From contig JBBRXX010000017.1 of NCBI GenBank assembly GCA_038238245.1, positions 1-64,000 on the forward strand: a DNA stretch of 64,000 nt, in the 5' to 3' direction. The notes beneath the pieces are model-generated. The model saw nothing but the letters and a program-made list of their open reading frames with translations, searched no databases and had not been told where the DNA came from. The position numbers and the translations under genes are program-made. Origin of the DNA: DASQHW01 sp038238245. GTDB taxonomy: Bacteria > Actinomycetota > Acidimicrobiia > IMCC26256 > PALSA-610. Of this stretch, positions 33,991 through 43,268 are shown one piece after another. Numbering within the stretch: the first letter of the stretch is position 1; each line of letters opens with the position of its first letter.

Positions 33991-35971
33991 CGTGTGTGTC
34001 ACGGCACTCGCCGAGGAAGGTGCACGCTTCGTCGAGGGAGACGCTGCGCCGGAAGGGCGGGAGCGCGGCGAGCAGCGCCGTCCGGTACTCGCGGGTCGCG
34101 AGCCGCGGGTCGAGCACTGCGACGACGCCGCGATCAGTGTTCCGGCGCAACAGCCGCCCGACGCCTTGCGCGAGCACGAGGGCGGCGACCGGAATGTCCA
34201 CCGTGACAAACGGATTCATGCCTGCCTGTTCTGCACGCGTGCGGCGCGCCGCGTGCAGCGGCTCGTCCGGCGCCGGGAACGGCAGCTTGTCGATGACGAC
34301 GAGCACGCAGGCGACGCCCGGTGCATCGATGCCGGCCCAGAACGAGCGGGTCCCGACGAGCACCGACGTCTCGTCGTCGATGAACGACCGCGTGAGGCGG
34401 CCCGCATCGGCATCGCCTTGCGTGAGGACGTGGTGGCTCGTTTTCGCCTGCAACAATTCGGAGAACCGCTTCACGTTGGCGTGCGAGGTGCACAGGACGA
34501 GGGCGCGGCCGCCCGCGGCGTCGACGAGCTTGCAGACCCGCTCGCCCGCAAGCTCGACCCAGGAGTCGTTGCCGCGTCGCGGCTCGGGCAGATCGCGCGC
34601 GACGTACAGGAGACCCTGTGACCTCCAATCGAACGACGACGCGGTTGCCCGCGCGACATATCCGCGTCCCGATCCGCTGGAACGGTCGCCGTCCTCGTCG
34701 CGCGTCCACGCGCCGGGTGCCGCGTCCAGGTCGAAGCCGATCTGCAGCGCGACCTGGGTGAACGGCACACCGCCGCCGAGGGTCGCCGACACGGCGATCA
34801 CCGGCCGCTCGTCGAGGAGGAGGCGTCCGAGCGCGGGGCCGGCCGCGATCGGCGCGACGCGGAGGCGACGCGTCCGCCCGAGCTTCTCGGCCCACACCAC
34901 ATCGTCGTCCATGGGCGCCGCGAGCCGTCGCAGCACCGTGAGACGGTTGTGCGCGAGCCGCGCCACGCGCTTGGCGTAGTCACCCCGATCGCGGTCGATC
35001 TTCCCGCTCGCGGTCGACAGGCTCTCCCCGGCAGCCGTGAGCGCGTCCACCAGCCGCGCGTCGGCCCCGACGTCGATCCGGCCATCGCGTTCATCGACGA
35101 CACTGCCGAGCGCGTTCGACGTGCGGGCGAACGCGTCGATCGAATCCTTGTCGACACCCGTCTTGGCGAGCATCGTCGACAGCCGGCTGAGCCCGTCGGC
35201 GCCCAGATCGGCGGCGAACGCGTTCGTCGCGCTGTCGGCAAACGAGTGCGCCTCGTCGAGGATCACGAGATCGTGGTCGGGTAAGACCGTGCTGCCGGCG
35301 GAAAGGTGCGCGCAATAGAGCGCGTGGTTGACGACGAGCACCGAGACATGGCGGGCCGCTTCTTTGGCATGTTCCGCGAAGCACGCGTCGCCGTCGGCGC
35401 ACTCGGCTGCGCCGGGGCATTCCGTGCTCGTGCAGCTCACGGCGGCCCAGGACGCGTTCGGGATCGCGTCCGGCAGCCTCGCTCGGTCTCCGGTCTCGGA
35501 GCCCTCGGCGAACTCGCGCAGCGTCGAGAGATGCTTGGCGAAGCTTGCGCCAACCGGTTGCTCGAACAGCGCGTCGGGTGCCGCGGCCGCGCGCAGCTTG
35601 GCGCGGCACACGTAGTTCGAGCGCCCCTTCAAGAGCGCGAACGTGAACGGCACCGGCGAGTGGCGCTGGAGTGTCGGGAGGTCCTTGTCGATCAGCTGGC
35701 TCTGCAGCGCGATCGTCGAGGTCGCGACCACCACCCGGAGGCCCGACGCGATCGCGGGCGCGAGGTACGCGAGGCTCTTGCCGGAGCCGGTCGGCGCCTC
35801 GGCCAGGAGATGATGTCCGGCGCGAATCGCGTCGGCGACCGCGCTCGTCAGCTCACGTTGCCCCGCGCGCGGTTCTCCGGCGATCCCCGCAACTGTCGCG
35901 TCGAGAATGTCCAGCGGATCCGCTGCCCATTCGTCGTGCGAGATCGCATCGAGATGCACGGCCTCCGCCAC
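33974..35971 (-). CDS. dinG: ATP-dependent DNA helicase, DinG/XPD type
   Basis: The 665 residues carry Walker A EAPTGSGKSLAYLAPA, the DEAH box VILDEAHSFADSAT and helicase motifs in the C-terminal half (RALVLCTSHANVKRFSELL, VGTRSFWAGIDAPG, QGVGRLLRRNTDRGVVAVLD). Cys residues near 125 and in CTSTECPGAAEC are the likely iron-sulfur ligands. DinG-like helicases unwind 5'-3' and resolve R-loops and repair intermediates. It lies just upstream of the LigD-like gene on the same strand. Its last codons are inside a family A repeat. Confidence 0.92.
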   Translation of the reverse strand: MAEAVHLDAISHDEWAADPLDILDATVAGIAGEPRAGQRELTSAVADAIRAGHHLLAEAPTGSGKSLAYLAPAIASGLRVVVATSTIALQSQLIDKDLPTLQRHSPVPFTFALLKGRSNYVCRAKLRAAAAPDALFEQPVGASFAKHLSTLREFAEGSETGDRARLPDAIPNASWAAVSCTSTECPGAAECADGDACFAEHAKEAARHVSVLVVNHALYCAHLSAGSTVLPDHDLVILDEAHSFADSATNAFAADLGADGLSRLSTMLAKTGVDKDSIDAFARTSNALGSVVDERDGRIDVGADARLVDALTAAGESLSTASGKIDRDRGDYAKRVARLAHNRLTVLRRLAAPMDDDVVWAEKLGRTRRLRVAPIAAGPALGRLLLDERPVIAVSATLGGGVPFTQVALQIGFDLDAAPGAWTRDEDGDRSSGSGRGYVARATASSFDWRSQGLLYVARDLPEPRRGNDSWVELAGERVCKLVDAAGGRALVLCTSHANVKRFSELLQAKTSHHVLTQGDADAGRLTRSFIDDETSVLVGTRSFWAGIDAPGVACVLVVIDKLPFPAPDEPLHAARRTRAEQAGMNPFVTVDIPVAALVLAQGVGRLLRRNTDRGVVAVLDPRLATREYRTALLAALPPFRRSVSLDEACTFLGECRDTHGSCDP

Positions 35972-36007
35972 CCACCCAGCATGCCCGACGCGAACGCCAC
36001 GACGCGG

Positions 36008-36484
36008 CTACACGCTGCCTTCCGCGGCGACTTTGATGCGTTGCAGCGTCAGACCCATGGCGGCCTCGAGGTCTGCCTTGCGGTCCTTCACGCCCATGAG
36101 CCAGCGCTCGCTCACGGTGAAATACCACGGGACGTCGGCGAGCATCTCGAACGACTCGGTCACCGTCGTCCCGCCATCGGCGGGTTCGAAGCGGTAGCTC
36201 CACTTGGTCATGTCCGTGCCACGGTGGCCGATGACGAATGCGAACTCACGGCCCTCGTCGGCCACGACCACCCTGGGCTTCGTGGACCACCGCGCGGGTC
36301 CGTGCCGGTTCGTCCCCTTGAATCGCGCACCGACGGCGGGACCGGTCGCTCCGTCGATCCACGCGGCGCGGTGGGTCTCCGGGCTCCACTCCCCCATCCG
36401 CCGCACGTCCGAGACCAGTTCGTAGACCTTCTCCGGCGGCGCATTGACGTGCGTGGTCGCCTGTCCCTTCGTCCCTGCCTTCAT
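36008..36484 (-). CDS. SRPBCC (polyketide cyclase/START-like) domain protein
   Basis: The 158 residues start MKAGTKGQATTHVNAPPEKV and continue with YELVSDVRRMGEWSPE, the standard opening of the SRPBCC hydrophobic-pocket fold. WSYRFEPADGGTTVTESFEM follows. The ATG at 36484 has GAGAGG upstream; the longer in-frame extension lacks a good start. It could bind a lipid or small hydrophobic ligand. It lies upstream of dinG and may be cotranscribed (gap 36 bases). Confidence 0.85.
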   Translation of the reverse strand: MKAGTKGQATTHVNAPPEKVYELVSDVRRMGEWSPETHRAAWIDGATGPAVGARFKGTNRHGPARWSTKPRVVVADEGREFAFVIGHRGTDMTKWSYRFEPADGGTTVTESFEMLADVPWYFTVSERWLMGVKDRKADLEAAMGLTLQRIKVAAEGSV

Positions 36485-36526
36485 GACCGAGCCTCTCTCG
36501 AAGATGTCCCGTGCGTCCGGGGTTCC

Positions 36527-36532
36527 TAGGCT
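36527..36532 (+). promoter_or_regulatory. -10 hexamer TAGGCT for leaderless 2OG oxygenase gene
   Basis: TAGGCT ends six bases before the GTG at 36539. Confidence 0.5.
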
Positions 36533-36538
36533 ATTGCC

Positions 36539-37561
36539 GTGCCGTCCCGAGTCCCGATCCTCGACATCGCGCCGTTTCGCGACGACGAGGGATCCTCCGC
36601 GGCAGGTGTGTTCGTCGAACAGCTGCGAGCAGTTTGTCACGAGCACGGCGTCTTCTCACTGGTCGGTCACGGCGTCGCGACCGCGACCAACGAACGCGTG
36701 CAGACACTGGCCCGCCGGTTCTTCGCCCTGCCCGAGCAGGAGCGGCTTGCGATCGCGAACATCCACTCCCCCCAGTTCCGGGGGTACACGCCCGTCGGGC
36801 ACGAACATACGCGCGGACATCCCGACCGTCGCGACCAGCTCGACATCGGACACGAGCTGGCGCGCGAGCGCATTGCTCCCGGCGATCCCGCGTGGTTGCG
36901 GCTCCGCGGTCCGAACCTGTGGCCCGCAGGCCTCCCCGAGCTCCGGCCCGCGGTCGAGGCATGGATCGATGCGATGGAACGATTGGGGCACGTGCTGTGC
37001 CGGGCGCTCGCGGTCGCGCTGGGCCAGCCCGCGGATCGGTTCGACGCGTACGTCGCGCCGAGACCCGAAGCGCTCGTGAAGGTGATTCGCTATCCCGAAG
37101 CCGCTGCGAGTCGCGACACGCAGGGCGTCGGCGAGCACCGTGACACCGGGCTCGTCACGTTCGTGTTGCAAGACGACGCCGGCGGACTCCAGGTGCAGCT
37201 CGACGAAGGCTGGGTCGACATCCCCAAAGTGCCGGACGCGTTCGTCGTGAACCTCGGCGAGATGATGCAGCTCCTGACGAGTGGCTACTTTGCCGCAACC
37301 GTGCACCGGGTGGTGAGCCCGCCCGCGGGGAAGGAGCGCGTTGCGCTTGCGTACTTCTTCAATCCGAAGCTGGAAGCGACGCTGCAACCGCTCGAGCTGC
37401 CGCCGGAGCTCGCCGCTGACGCGCCCGGCTGGGAGAGCACTGATCCGAGCAACCCGATCCTCGCGAACTACGGCGAGAACTCGCTCAAGGTTCGTCTCCG
37501 TGCGCATCCTGACGTCGCGCGCCGTCATCACCGCGATCTTCTCGCCGAATCCGAGTCATGA
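36539..37561 (+). CDS. Isopenicillin N synthase-like 2-oxoglutarate/Fe(II) dioxygenase
   Basis: The 340 residues have an N-terminal DIOX_N-type part (PILDIAPFRDDEG, CHEHGVFSLVGHGV). The jelly-roll core follows with iron ligands in GVGEHRDTGLVT and ATVHRVVSPPAGKERVALAY, giving the HxD...H triad and the 2OG-binding Arg. The GTG start is fixed by a TAGGCT hexamer. Family members hydroxylate or desaturate small molecules. The gene ends 70 bases before the convergent amidase, and a family B repeat lies between. Confidence 0.9.
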   Translation: MPSRVPILDIAPFRDDEGSSAAGVFVEQLRAVCHEHGVFSLVGHGVATATNERVQTLARRFFALPEQERLAIANIHSPQFRGYTPVGHEHTRGHPDRRDQLDIGHELARERIAPGDPAWLRLRGPNLWPAGLPELRPAVEAWIDAMERLGHVLCRALAVALGQPADRFDAYVAPRPEALVKVIRYPEAAASRDTQGVGEHRDTGLVTFVLQDDAGGLQVQLDEGWVDIPKVPDAFVVNLGEMMQLLTSGYFAATVHRVVSPPAGKERVALAYFFNPKLEATLQPLELPPELAADAPGWESTDPSNPILANYGENSLKVRLRAHPDVARRHHRDLLAESES

Positions 37562-37565
37562 GCCG

Positions 37566-37611
37566 CGTTTGGTCGCCGATTGTTCGTTCACGGCCACTGG
37601 GCGACCAAACG
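37566..37611. repeat. Dispersed palindromic repeat, family B, copy 1
   Basis: Perfect 12-base arms CGTTTGGTCGCC (37566-37577) and GGCGACCAAACG (37600-37611) flank a 22-base loop with TTCGTTC and GGCCACT. The second copy of the same 46-base length is at 60642-60687. It lies between convergent genes, where it could also act as a bidirectional terminator. Confidence 0.8.
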
Positions 37612-37631
37612 GTTGCGACGGGGCCTTTACT

Positions 37632-39164
37632 TCAGGCTGAGAGCCGTACTCCCTCGGTGCGCGGCGCGACCTTGGGCCACGGGAGCGCGTGCTCGGCGGC
37701 GAGCGCGACGTCGAACAACAGCTCGTCGGCGTGATGCCGGGCGAGCACCTGCATGCCGACGGGGAGGCCGTCGACCAGGCCGGCGGGGATAGAAACGGCC
37801 GGGTTGCCGTAGATGTTGGAGATGATCGTCAGGGCACCCATGTGCACGAGATCGGGGAACCGCGCGGAGCCGACGTCGAGAATCGCGGACGGCAGCCTCG
37901 GAAAGACACCGCCTGCGACGCGGACTCCGGCCATGACCGCCCGGAAGCCGCGCCGCGCGATGGGGCTCGCCTGCGCCCAGTCGACGAAGTTCGCCGACGA
38001 CGAGCTCATCGGCGCATCGGCCGCGAAGGCCGGGCCCGGGTTCGTCGCCGCGATGATGAAGTCGACATCCTCGAACGCGTTCGCCATTGCTTCGTAGGCG
38101 CGGACGCGTTGCGCTTCGGCAACCGCCGCGGTGTGCAGGTTGTACATCGACTGGGAGAGCAGCAGGCCGGTTGCAACCTCGTCGGTGAGCTCGGCCGCGC
38201 GCCCGGGCCACGCATCACCGAGCTCCGCCAGCAACGTCGCGAGGTTGCCCATCATCCATTGCGCGGTGAGATTCGGCAGCTCCAGGCGAAGATCCACCTG
38301 GGTCATGCCGGCAGCCGCAATCAGTTCCGCGGCCGACGAGCGCAGCCGCGCCTCGACACCCGGCTCCAGCGTGGCGCCGGCCAGCGCGGGAATCACCGCA
38401 ACCTTGCGACCGCGGAGGTCGCGCGACCCGAGCCCGCCTTCCCACGGACCGGCGGCCGGCAGGCTCGTGGGGTCGTGCACGTCGAAGCCCGCGCACACGT
38501 CGAAGTAGCGCGCCACATCACGCGCCGAGCGAGCAAGACAGCCGAGCACGACCGTGCCCGGACGGAAGAACACGTTCGGGCCGCGAGGGATGCGCCCGTA
38601 GGTGCCCTTCATGCCGACGAGCCCGGTGTAGCCGGCGGGGATCCGGATCGATCCCCCACCATCGCCACCCGTCGCCAACGTCACGAGACCACCGGCGACT
38701 GCGGACGCGCTGCCCGCGGACGAACCGCCGGCGGTTCGACCGTGCCGCCACGGATTGTGCGTCACGCCGTTGAGCTTCGTCACACTGACGTTGAGCCCGC
38801 CGAACTCGCTCGCGGTCGTGAGCCCGACCGGAATCGCACCGCCCGTGTCGAGCAACCGGGTGATCATGGTGCTCGTGTACGTCGAGATGCGGTCCTTGAA
38901 GACCAACGAAGCTTCGGTCGCAGGCCACCCCGCGACGAAGTCGAGCTCCTTGACGCCGACGGGAACTCCTCCGAACGGCTTGCTGACGTCGGCGCGCGCC
39001 GCGGCGTCCGTGGCGCGTTCGGCATCGATGAAGGAGAACGCGTTCAGATCGCTGCGCTCGATCGCGGCCAGGCTCGCCTCGAGCTCTTCACGCGGCGATC
39101 GCTCACCCCGGCGATATGCGTCGACGAGTCCGCACGCATCGCCGTCAAACGGCTGATCGGTCAT
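37632..39164 (-). CDS. Amidase (amidase signature family)
   Basis: The 510 residues from the ATG at 39164 have the Ser-cisSer-Lys triad. The Lys is in GGVPVGVKELDFVAGWPATE, the Ser residues are in GRTAGGSSAGSA, and GGDGGGSIRIPAGYTGLVG follows. The family hydrolyses amides, or acts as GatA in tRNA amidation. There is no gatB/C neighbour, so a catabolic amidase is more likely. A CATGAT hexamer six bases before the ATG suggests leaderless initiation. Confidence 0.92.
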   Translation of the reverse strand: MTDQPFDGDACGLVDAYRRGERSPREELEASLAAIERSDLNAFSFIDAERATDAAARADVSKPFGGVPVGVKELDFVAGWPATEASLVFKDRISTYTSTMITRLLDTGGAIPVGLTTASEFGGLNVSVTKLNGVTHNPWRHGRTAGGSSAGSASAVAGGLVTLATGGDGGGSIRIPAGYTGLVGMKGTYGRIPRGPNVFFRPGTVVLGCLARSARDVARYFDVCAGFDVHDPTSLPAAGPWEGGLGSRDLRGRKVAVIPALAGATLEPGVEARLRSSAAELIAAAGMTQVDLRLELPNLTAQWMMGNLATLLAELGDAWPGRAAELTDEVATGLLLSQSMYNLHTAAVAEAQRVRAYEAMANAFEDVDFIIAATNPGPAFAADAPMSSSSANFVDWAQASPIARRGFRAVMAGVRVAGGVFPRLPSAILDVGSARFPDLVHMGALTIISNIYGNPAVSIPAGLVDGLPVGMQVLARHHADELLFDVALAAEHALPWPKVAPRTEGVRLSA

Positions 39165-39229
39165 CGTCGAATCATGCCACTCGGCCAAAATCGGGAGGCG
39201 TGAACGGCTGCAGTGGACATACTTGGCCC

Positions 39230-39640
39230 GTGTCGTCGGAGATCCTCACTCGCTGGCCAATCCGGCTGTCGTTGCCGCTCGAACCGACGGATCGGGACGC
39301 TTCCGGCCGGCTCACCGATGCCGCGGTCGATCGCCTTTTCGGCGTCGCTCGCGCCGCCTATTTCGCGCGCTGCACCACCTTCGACGGAGCGGCGAGTGAG
39401 GTCGGCCCTGTCTCGGTCCAACCACGCGAGGCGCAGGTGAGCGGCGCGAAGGTGACGATCTCGGTGAGTGTCACCGAAGTGTTCCCCGACAACTTCACGA
39501 TGGCGGCGCGCATCCGGCCCGCCGACGGTGGCGGCGTCGCGGCCGATGCCCGATGCTCGGTGTCCATCGCGACGGGCGTGACGAACGCGATCCGCGACGA
39601 GCTGATCGCGCTCGCCCACGGCGCATCACACTTTCATTGA
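39230..39640 (+). CDS. Hotdog-fold thioesterase-like protein
   Basis: The 136 residues from the GTG at 39230 read LPLEPTDRDASGRLTDAAVD, ARAAYFARCTTFDG and VSVSVTEVFPDNFTMAARIR. This pattern resembles 4-hydroxybenzoyl-CoA thioesterase-type hotdog proteins. I see no decisive catalytic Asp, and substrate is unknown. A CATACT hexamer lies six bases upstream, supporting this start. It diverges from the amidase and converges on the lipase-like gene. Confidence 0.72.
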   Translation: MSSEILTRWPIRLSLPLEPTDRDASGRLTDAAVDRLFGVARAAYFARCTTFDGAASEVGPVSVQPREAQVSGAKVTISVSVTEVFPDNFTMAARIRPADGGGVAADARCSVSIATGVTNAIRDELIALAHGASHFH

Positions 39641-39658
39641 CACGCCGGACGCGGTGCG

Positions 39659-41938
39659 TCAGAAGGGCACGCCCGAGCAGGGCCCGCCGGTGCACACGTC
39701 CGTGACCGCGCCGCGCCAGAAGCCGTCCTTGAGATCCTGGACCGCCGGCTGACGCGGCGTGTCGTCGTGGGGATCGTGTCCCTCGCGGGGTGGCGCATTC
39801 ACGATCGGCGCCAGCGGCGAACCGGTATCCCACAAGAAGTATGCGGAGCCGGTGTATGGGGAGTGCGAGATCGTTGGGATCCCCCAGGCCGGCTCGACGT
39901 CGTGGGTACGTCCGGGCGCGACGACCGGACGGTGCACGCGTGCCCTGATCGTGCGCGCCTCGATCTCCAGGCTCACCTGCGCGACCTGGTGGTCACCGAC
40001 CGCACCCAGCAGCAGGATCGTGTGCGCGGGCGTGCGCGGGTACGGGTCGCGCGTCAAGTGCTGCGCGTAACCGTCGGTTTCACCCCGGTCCCACAGCATC
40101 TGGGTGAGGCCGCCGGTCACGAGGCGGTCGTACTCGTCGGGGTACGCGGGCGCGAAGATCAGCTTGAAGTCATCGAAATCGACGCTGCGTTGCAGGAGCA
40201 GCGAGTAGTTCATGCCCGCTTCGCCGAGCACCGATCGGGTGAAGTCCTGCGCGACGGCGGTGAGCGCACCACCGAAGATCGCGCCCTCGCTGTTGCCGTC
40301 GTAGAACAGCTCCGAGGTATCGACGAGCGGGTGTGTGCCGACCCGGAACGCGGGGTTCGCGACGAAGCCGTGCGCGTGGATCATCAGCCGGCCGAGGAAC
40401 AGGAAGTTCAAGAAGCCCTGTTGTGAACGGTCCGGGAGCGTGGGGAACTTCGAGGTGTCCTGCAGGATCGAGATGGCGTTGGCGATATCGTCCTCCGCCA
40501 GGCCGATGAAGTTCGTTCCGCAGTATGCGGTGTTGTGGCGCACGGCCATGTCGAGGACGATCGACGAGTTCACCTCGTCGAAGCTGCCGAGCAGACCATG
40601 GCCGTACAGCGAGAAACGGGCCGGGGTGCCGGTGGCGGACGGCGGGATCACGCACTGGTAGTGAGCGGTGTAGTCCCGGGGCTGCCGTTTCGGGAGGCCG
40701 TCCGCGCCGTATACGAAGCGCGAGCCCGAGACGCCGTCATGGTCGAGATACAGCGGCACCTGGAACGTGCCGGTGATCCGCCGGTAGACCCGCGTCGAGA
40801 CATCTTGCTCCACCGTGTCGACGGTGAAGCCCGGGACGCCGGCGCCGAGCGCGTCGAACGCGTCGTCGCGGATGTGCAGCATCCGTCCGGCGAGACCCTG
40901 CGCGCTCGCAATGGTGAAGTCCCACGCGAGGCTGAGCCCGTGCCGACCGACGCGGGCTCGGTGCAGCGCAGCGAACACGCGCTCCATGGCGGGACGCCGG
41001 CGCTCGACGACGGGACTGAACGTCTTGATGCGATCGCGATAGATCTGGAAGGCGCGGCTCGGCGCAATCGGATCGCCGTGCGCGTCCTTCAGGTTGCGCA
41101 ACCCGATCACGTAGCGGTGGCCCTCGAGGAAGTTGACGGCAGGGCGGATGATCATCGTGCGGGACGCGTCATCCGGCGCTTCGACATCCATCTCGGCGAA
41201 GTACGGCCAGCGCCGCCCGGATTCGGTGTCGAGGATGACGATCGGTGCGTCCTTGCGAAGGGAGCGGGCGACATCCGTGATCGGCGCCGCGCCGGTCCGC
41301 GCGAGGTCGATCCCCGGGAACGAGAGCAGGATCGGCTGGCCGGGACTGAAGCCGTCGTTGCGGTTCCACTCGGTGGGATCAACGTGCACGCCGTGCACGT
41401 TCGCCGGGAGCGAACGCGCGTCGAGGTGGATGCGGCGACCGGTCGGGCTGGCCGGGTCGGCGACGGTGTAGAAGTCACTCGGGTACGGCAGCAGGCAGCG
41501 GGTGGGCATCAGGAAGTCGCAGCGCCCGCTCGCGGCGAGATCGAGGTCGGGCTCGACGTCGAACTTGGTCTCTGCGTGCGCGTGGCCGGCCCGCGCCGAC
41601 AGGCGAATGATTCCCGTGCCGAGCTCGCGTACGCCGAGGTCCGCGGTCGCGCGTGTCACGCCGTTGGTGGTCGTGAAGGTGAAGCGGTCGGAGATGTTGC
41701 GGCGCCGATGGTGGCGGTGCGAGCCGCGGCGATCAACGATGACGCGCAGGCGCCCCGGATCGACACCGTGGAGCGCGAGCTCGACGTGGAAGGTCGCCAC
41801 GCCCCGTCCCACGAGCGTTCCCGGCACCGGAGCAACGACGACGATGTCTCGGGGTGCCCGAGCAGGGGTGGCCGTGGCCACACCGCTCGTCACCAACGCG
41901 AGCGCGAATCCGAGCGCGAGACCGCGGAGTGCCGGCAC
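39659..41938 (-). CDS. Large secreted lipase-like alpha/beta hydrolase
   Basis: The 759 residues start with a signal peptide (ALGFALALVTSGVATATPA). An N-terminal beta domain follows, then LLPYPSDFYTVADPASPTGR and WNRNDGFSPGQPILLSFPGI, which resemble the N-terminal part of bacterial extracellular lipases (PF12262-like). The C-terminal alpha/beta hydrolase part has FSLYGHGLLGSFDE and the nucleophile elbow GNSEGA. The C-terminus has two Cys residues in TGGPCSGVPF. It is probably an exported esterase. No partner gene is evident. Confidence 0.78.
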   Translation of the reverse strand: MPALRGLALGFALALVTSGVATATPARAPRDIVVVAPVPGTLVGRGVATFHVELALHGVDPGRLRVIVDRRGSHRHHRRRNISDRFTFTTTNGVTRATADLGVRELGTGIIRLSARAGHAHAETKFDVEPDLDLAASGRCDFLMPTRCLLPYPSDFYTVADPASPTGRRIHLDARSLPANVHGVHVDPTEWNRNDGFSPGQPILLSFPGIDLARTGAAPITDVARSLRKDAPIVILDTESGRRWPYFAEMDVEAPDDASRTMIIRPAVNFLEGHRYVIGLRNLKDAHGDPIAPSRAFQIYRDRIKTFSPVVERRRPAMERVFAALHRARVGRHGLSLAWDFTIASAQGLAGRMLHIRDDAFDALGAGVPGFTVDTVEQDVSTRVYRRITGTFQVPLYLDHDGVSGSRFVYGADGLPKRQPRDYTAHYQCVIPPSATGTPARFSLYGHGLLGSFDEVNSSIVLDMAVRHNTAYCGTNFIGLAEDDIANAISILQDTSKFPTLPDRSQQGFLNFLFLGRLMIHAHGFVANPAFRVGTHPLVDTSELFYDGNSEGAIFGGALTAVAQDFTRSVLGEAGMNYSLLLQRSVDFDDFKLIFAPAYPDEYDRLVTGGLTQMLWDRGETDGYAQHLTRDPYPRTPAHTILLLGAVGDHQVAQVSLEIEARTIRARVHRPVVAPGRTHDVEPAWGIPTISHSPYTGSAYFLWDTGSPLAPIVNAPPREGHDPHDDTPRQPAVQDLKDGFWRGAVTDVCTGGPCSGVPF

Positions 41939-42060
41939 CTGCCCACGTTGTCAGCGTTCGCGGGACGAGAGCAAGCGCGACCGTGCGGGGACCACGTGCC
42001 TGCGCGGGAGTTACGCTCCCGAACGATGTCTATGCGACTCCGGCGAACGCGCTGACGCCG

Positions 42061-42798
42061 ATGCGGATGCTGTTTCCCGACGCGATCGACGACGTCGATC
42101 CGGCCGAGGTGTATGCCGACCTGCCGGTGAGCACCCGCCGGCCGGCCGTGCGACTCAACATGATCGTGAGCGTCGACGGCGGCACGTCGTGGGGCGGAGT
42201 GTCCGGCGCGCTCGGCGGGCCGGCCGACAAGGCGCTGTTCGCGGTGCTCCGCTCGTTGGCCGATGTCGTGCTGGTCGCGGCGGGAACGATGCGAGCGGAG
42301 AACTACGGACCGGCCGTGTTGCCCGTGGCGATGCAGGATGCGCGCGTGCAACGCGGCCAGAGACCGGTGCCACCGATTGCCGTCGTCTCCCGCAGCTGCC
42401 GGCTCGATTGGTCGACGCCGTTCTTCACGTCTGCGCAAGAACGACCCGTCGTCATCACCGTGACCGACGCGCCGGCCGCCGACCGTGCGCAAGCGGCAGA
42501 GGTCGCCGACGTCGTTCTCGCGGGCACGCACGACGTCGATCTCGCGCTCGCGCTCGACGAGCTCGGCGCGCGCGGTGCGCGCACCGTCCTCGCCGAAGGC
42601 GGGCCGACGCTGAATGGCGCACTCGCGCACACCGGTGTGCTCGACGAGCTCTGCCTGACGCTCGCGCCCCGGCTCGCGAGCGGTGACGCCAAGAGAATTC
42701 TCGCGGGCTCGACGCTCGATGAGCTCGCGATGCTCCACCTGCACTCGGTCTGCGAGGACGATGACTACCTGTTCTTGCGATATCGACCGCTCCCCTGA
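42061..42798 (+). CDS. RibD C-terminal/dihydrofolate reductase-like pyrimidine reductase
   Basis: The 245 residues start MRMLFPDAIDDVDPAEVYAD and include VRLNMIVSVDGGTSWGG, GGPADKALFAVLRSLADVVL, GTMRAENYG and LAEGGPTLNGAL. These are the NADPH- and substrate-binding segments of RibD-C type reductases. A stand-alone reductase of this type in actinobacteria may act in riboflavin or F420 metabolism or on another small molecule. There is no strong ribosome site; longer in-frame starts exist upstream at 41983. Confidence 0.88.
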   Translation: MRMLFPDAIDDVDPAEVYADLPVSTRRPAVRLNMIVSVDGGTSWGGVSGALGGPADKALFAVLRSLADVVLVAAGTMRAENYGPAVLPVAMQDARVQRGQRPVPPIAVVSRSCRLDWSTPFFTSAQERPVVITVTDAPAADRAQAAEVADVVLAGTHDVDLALALDELGARGARTVLAEGGPTLNGALAHTGVLDELCLTLAPRLASGDAKRILAGSTLDELAMLHLHSVCEDDDYLFLRYRPLP

Positions 42799-42977
42799 CG
42801 AGCACAAAGCCGCATTGTGCGTCCCGTCTCACGGTGTGCGAAGGCGCGACCGCGCGATCGTTTGGTGTCTCCGGACGCCCCGCGCGGACGGGGTGTACAT
42901 TCCAACTGTCACGCTGCGATCACGCGAGCGAGCCCGAGACCCAGGCTTCTTCGCCCCATGCGACAGGGGCAGGCGAA

Positions 42978-43259
42978 ATGCTGGGAATCGGCAATGCGGA
43001 CTGGGAAATCGACGCGTCGAGCGCGCCGGCGTTCAACGCCCTGCTCCACGACACCATCGACACTTCGCACGACTGGCTGGTGAGCGTCGATTGCTCTGAC
43101 ATCACGTTCATGGACTCGGCCGCATTTCACGTGCTCGTGAACGCGACGGAGTACGCCGTGCGGCGCGGTCACGCGCTGGTCGTCCGCAACATGTCACCAT
43201 CGTGCGCGGCGTTGCTTCGGCTCTGCGACACGGACCGCGAGCTTCACCTCGAGATCTGA
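42978..43259 (+). CDS. STAS-domain protein (anti-sigma factor antagonist-like), short N-terminus
   Basis: The 93 residues cover most of a STAS fold: a GNADWEIDASSAPAFNALL region equivalent to GELDxxTAP, then DCSDITFMDSAAFHVLVNA with the phosphorylatable Ser, and MSPSCAALLRLCDTDREL. The first beta strands seem short compared with SpoIIAA, so the true start could be upstream, or the N-terminus is reduced. The ATG at 42978 has an AGGCGAA site. It lies nine bases before the first GAF-ANTAR gene and likely forms a signalling operon with it. Confidence 0.75.
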   Translation: MLGIGNADWEIDASSAPAFNALLHDTIDTSHDWLVSVDCSDITFMDSAAFHVLVNATEYAVRRGHALVVRNMSPSCAALLRLCDTDRELHLEI

Positions 43260-43268
43260 AAGGCGCGC

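Noticed and set aside
32261..34621. 786-codon plus-strand frame opposite ligD and dinG
   Set aside because: No domains seen, while the minus strand encodes LigD and DinG motifs.
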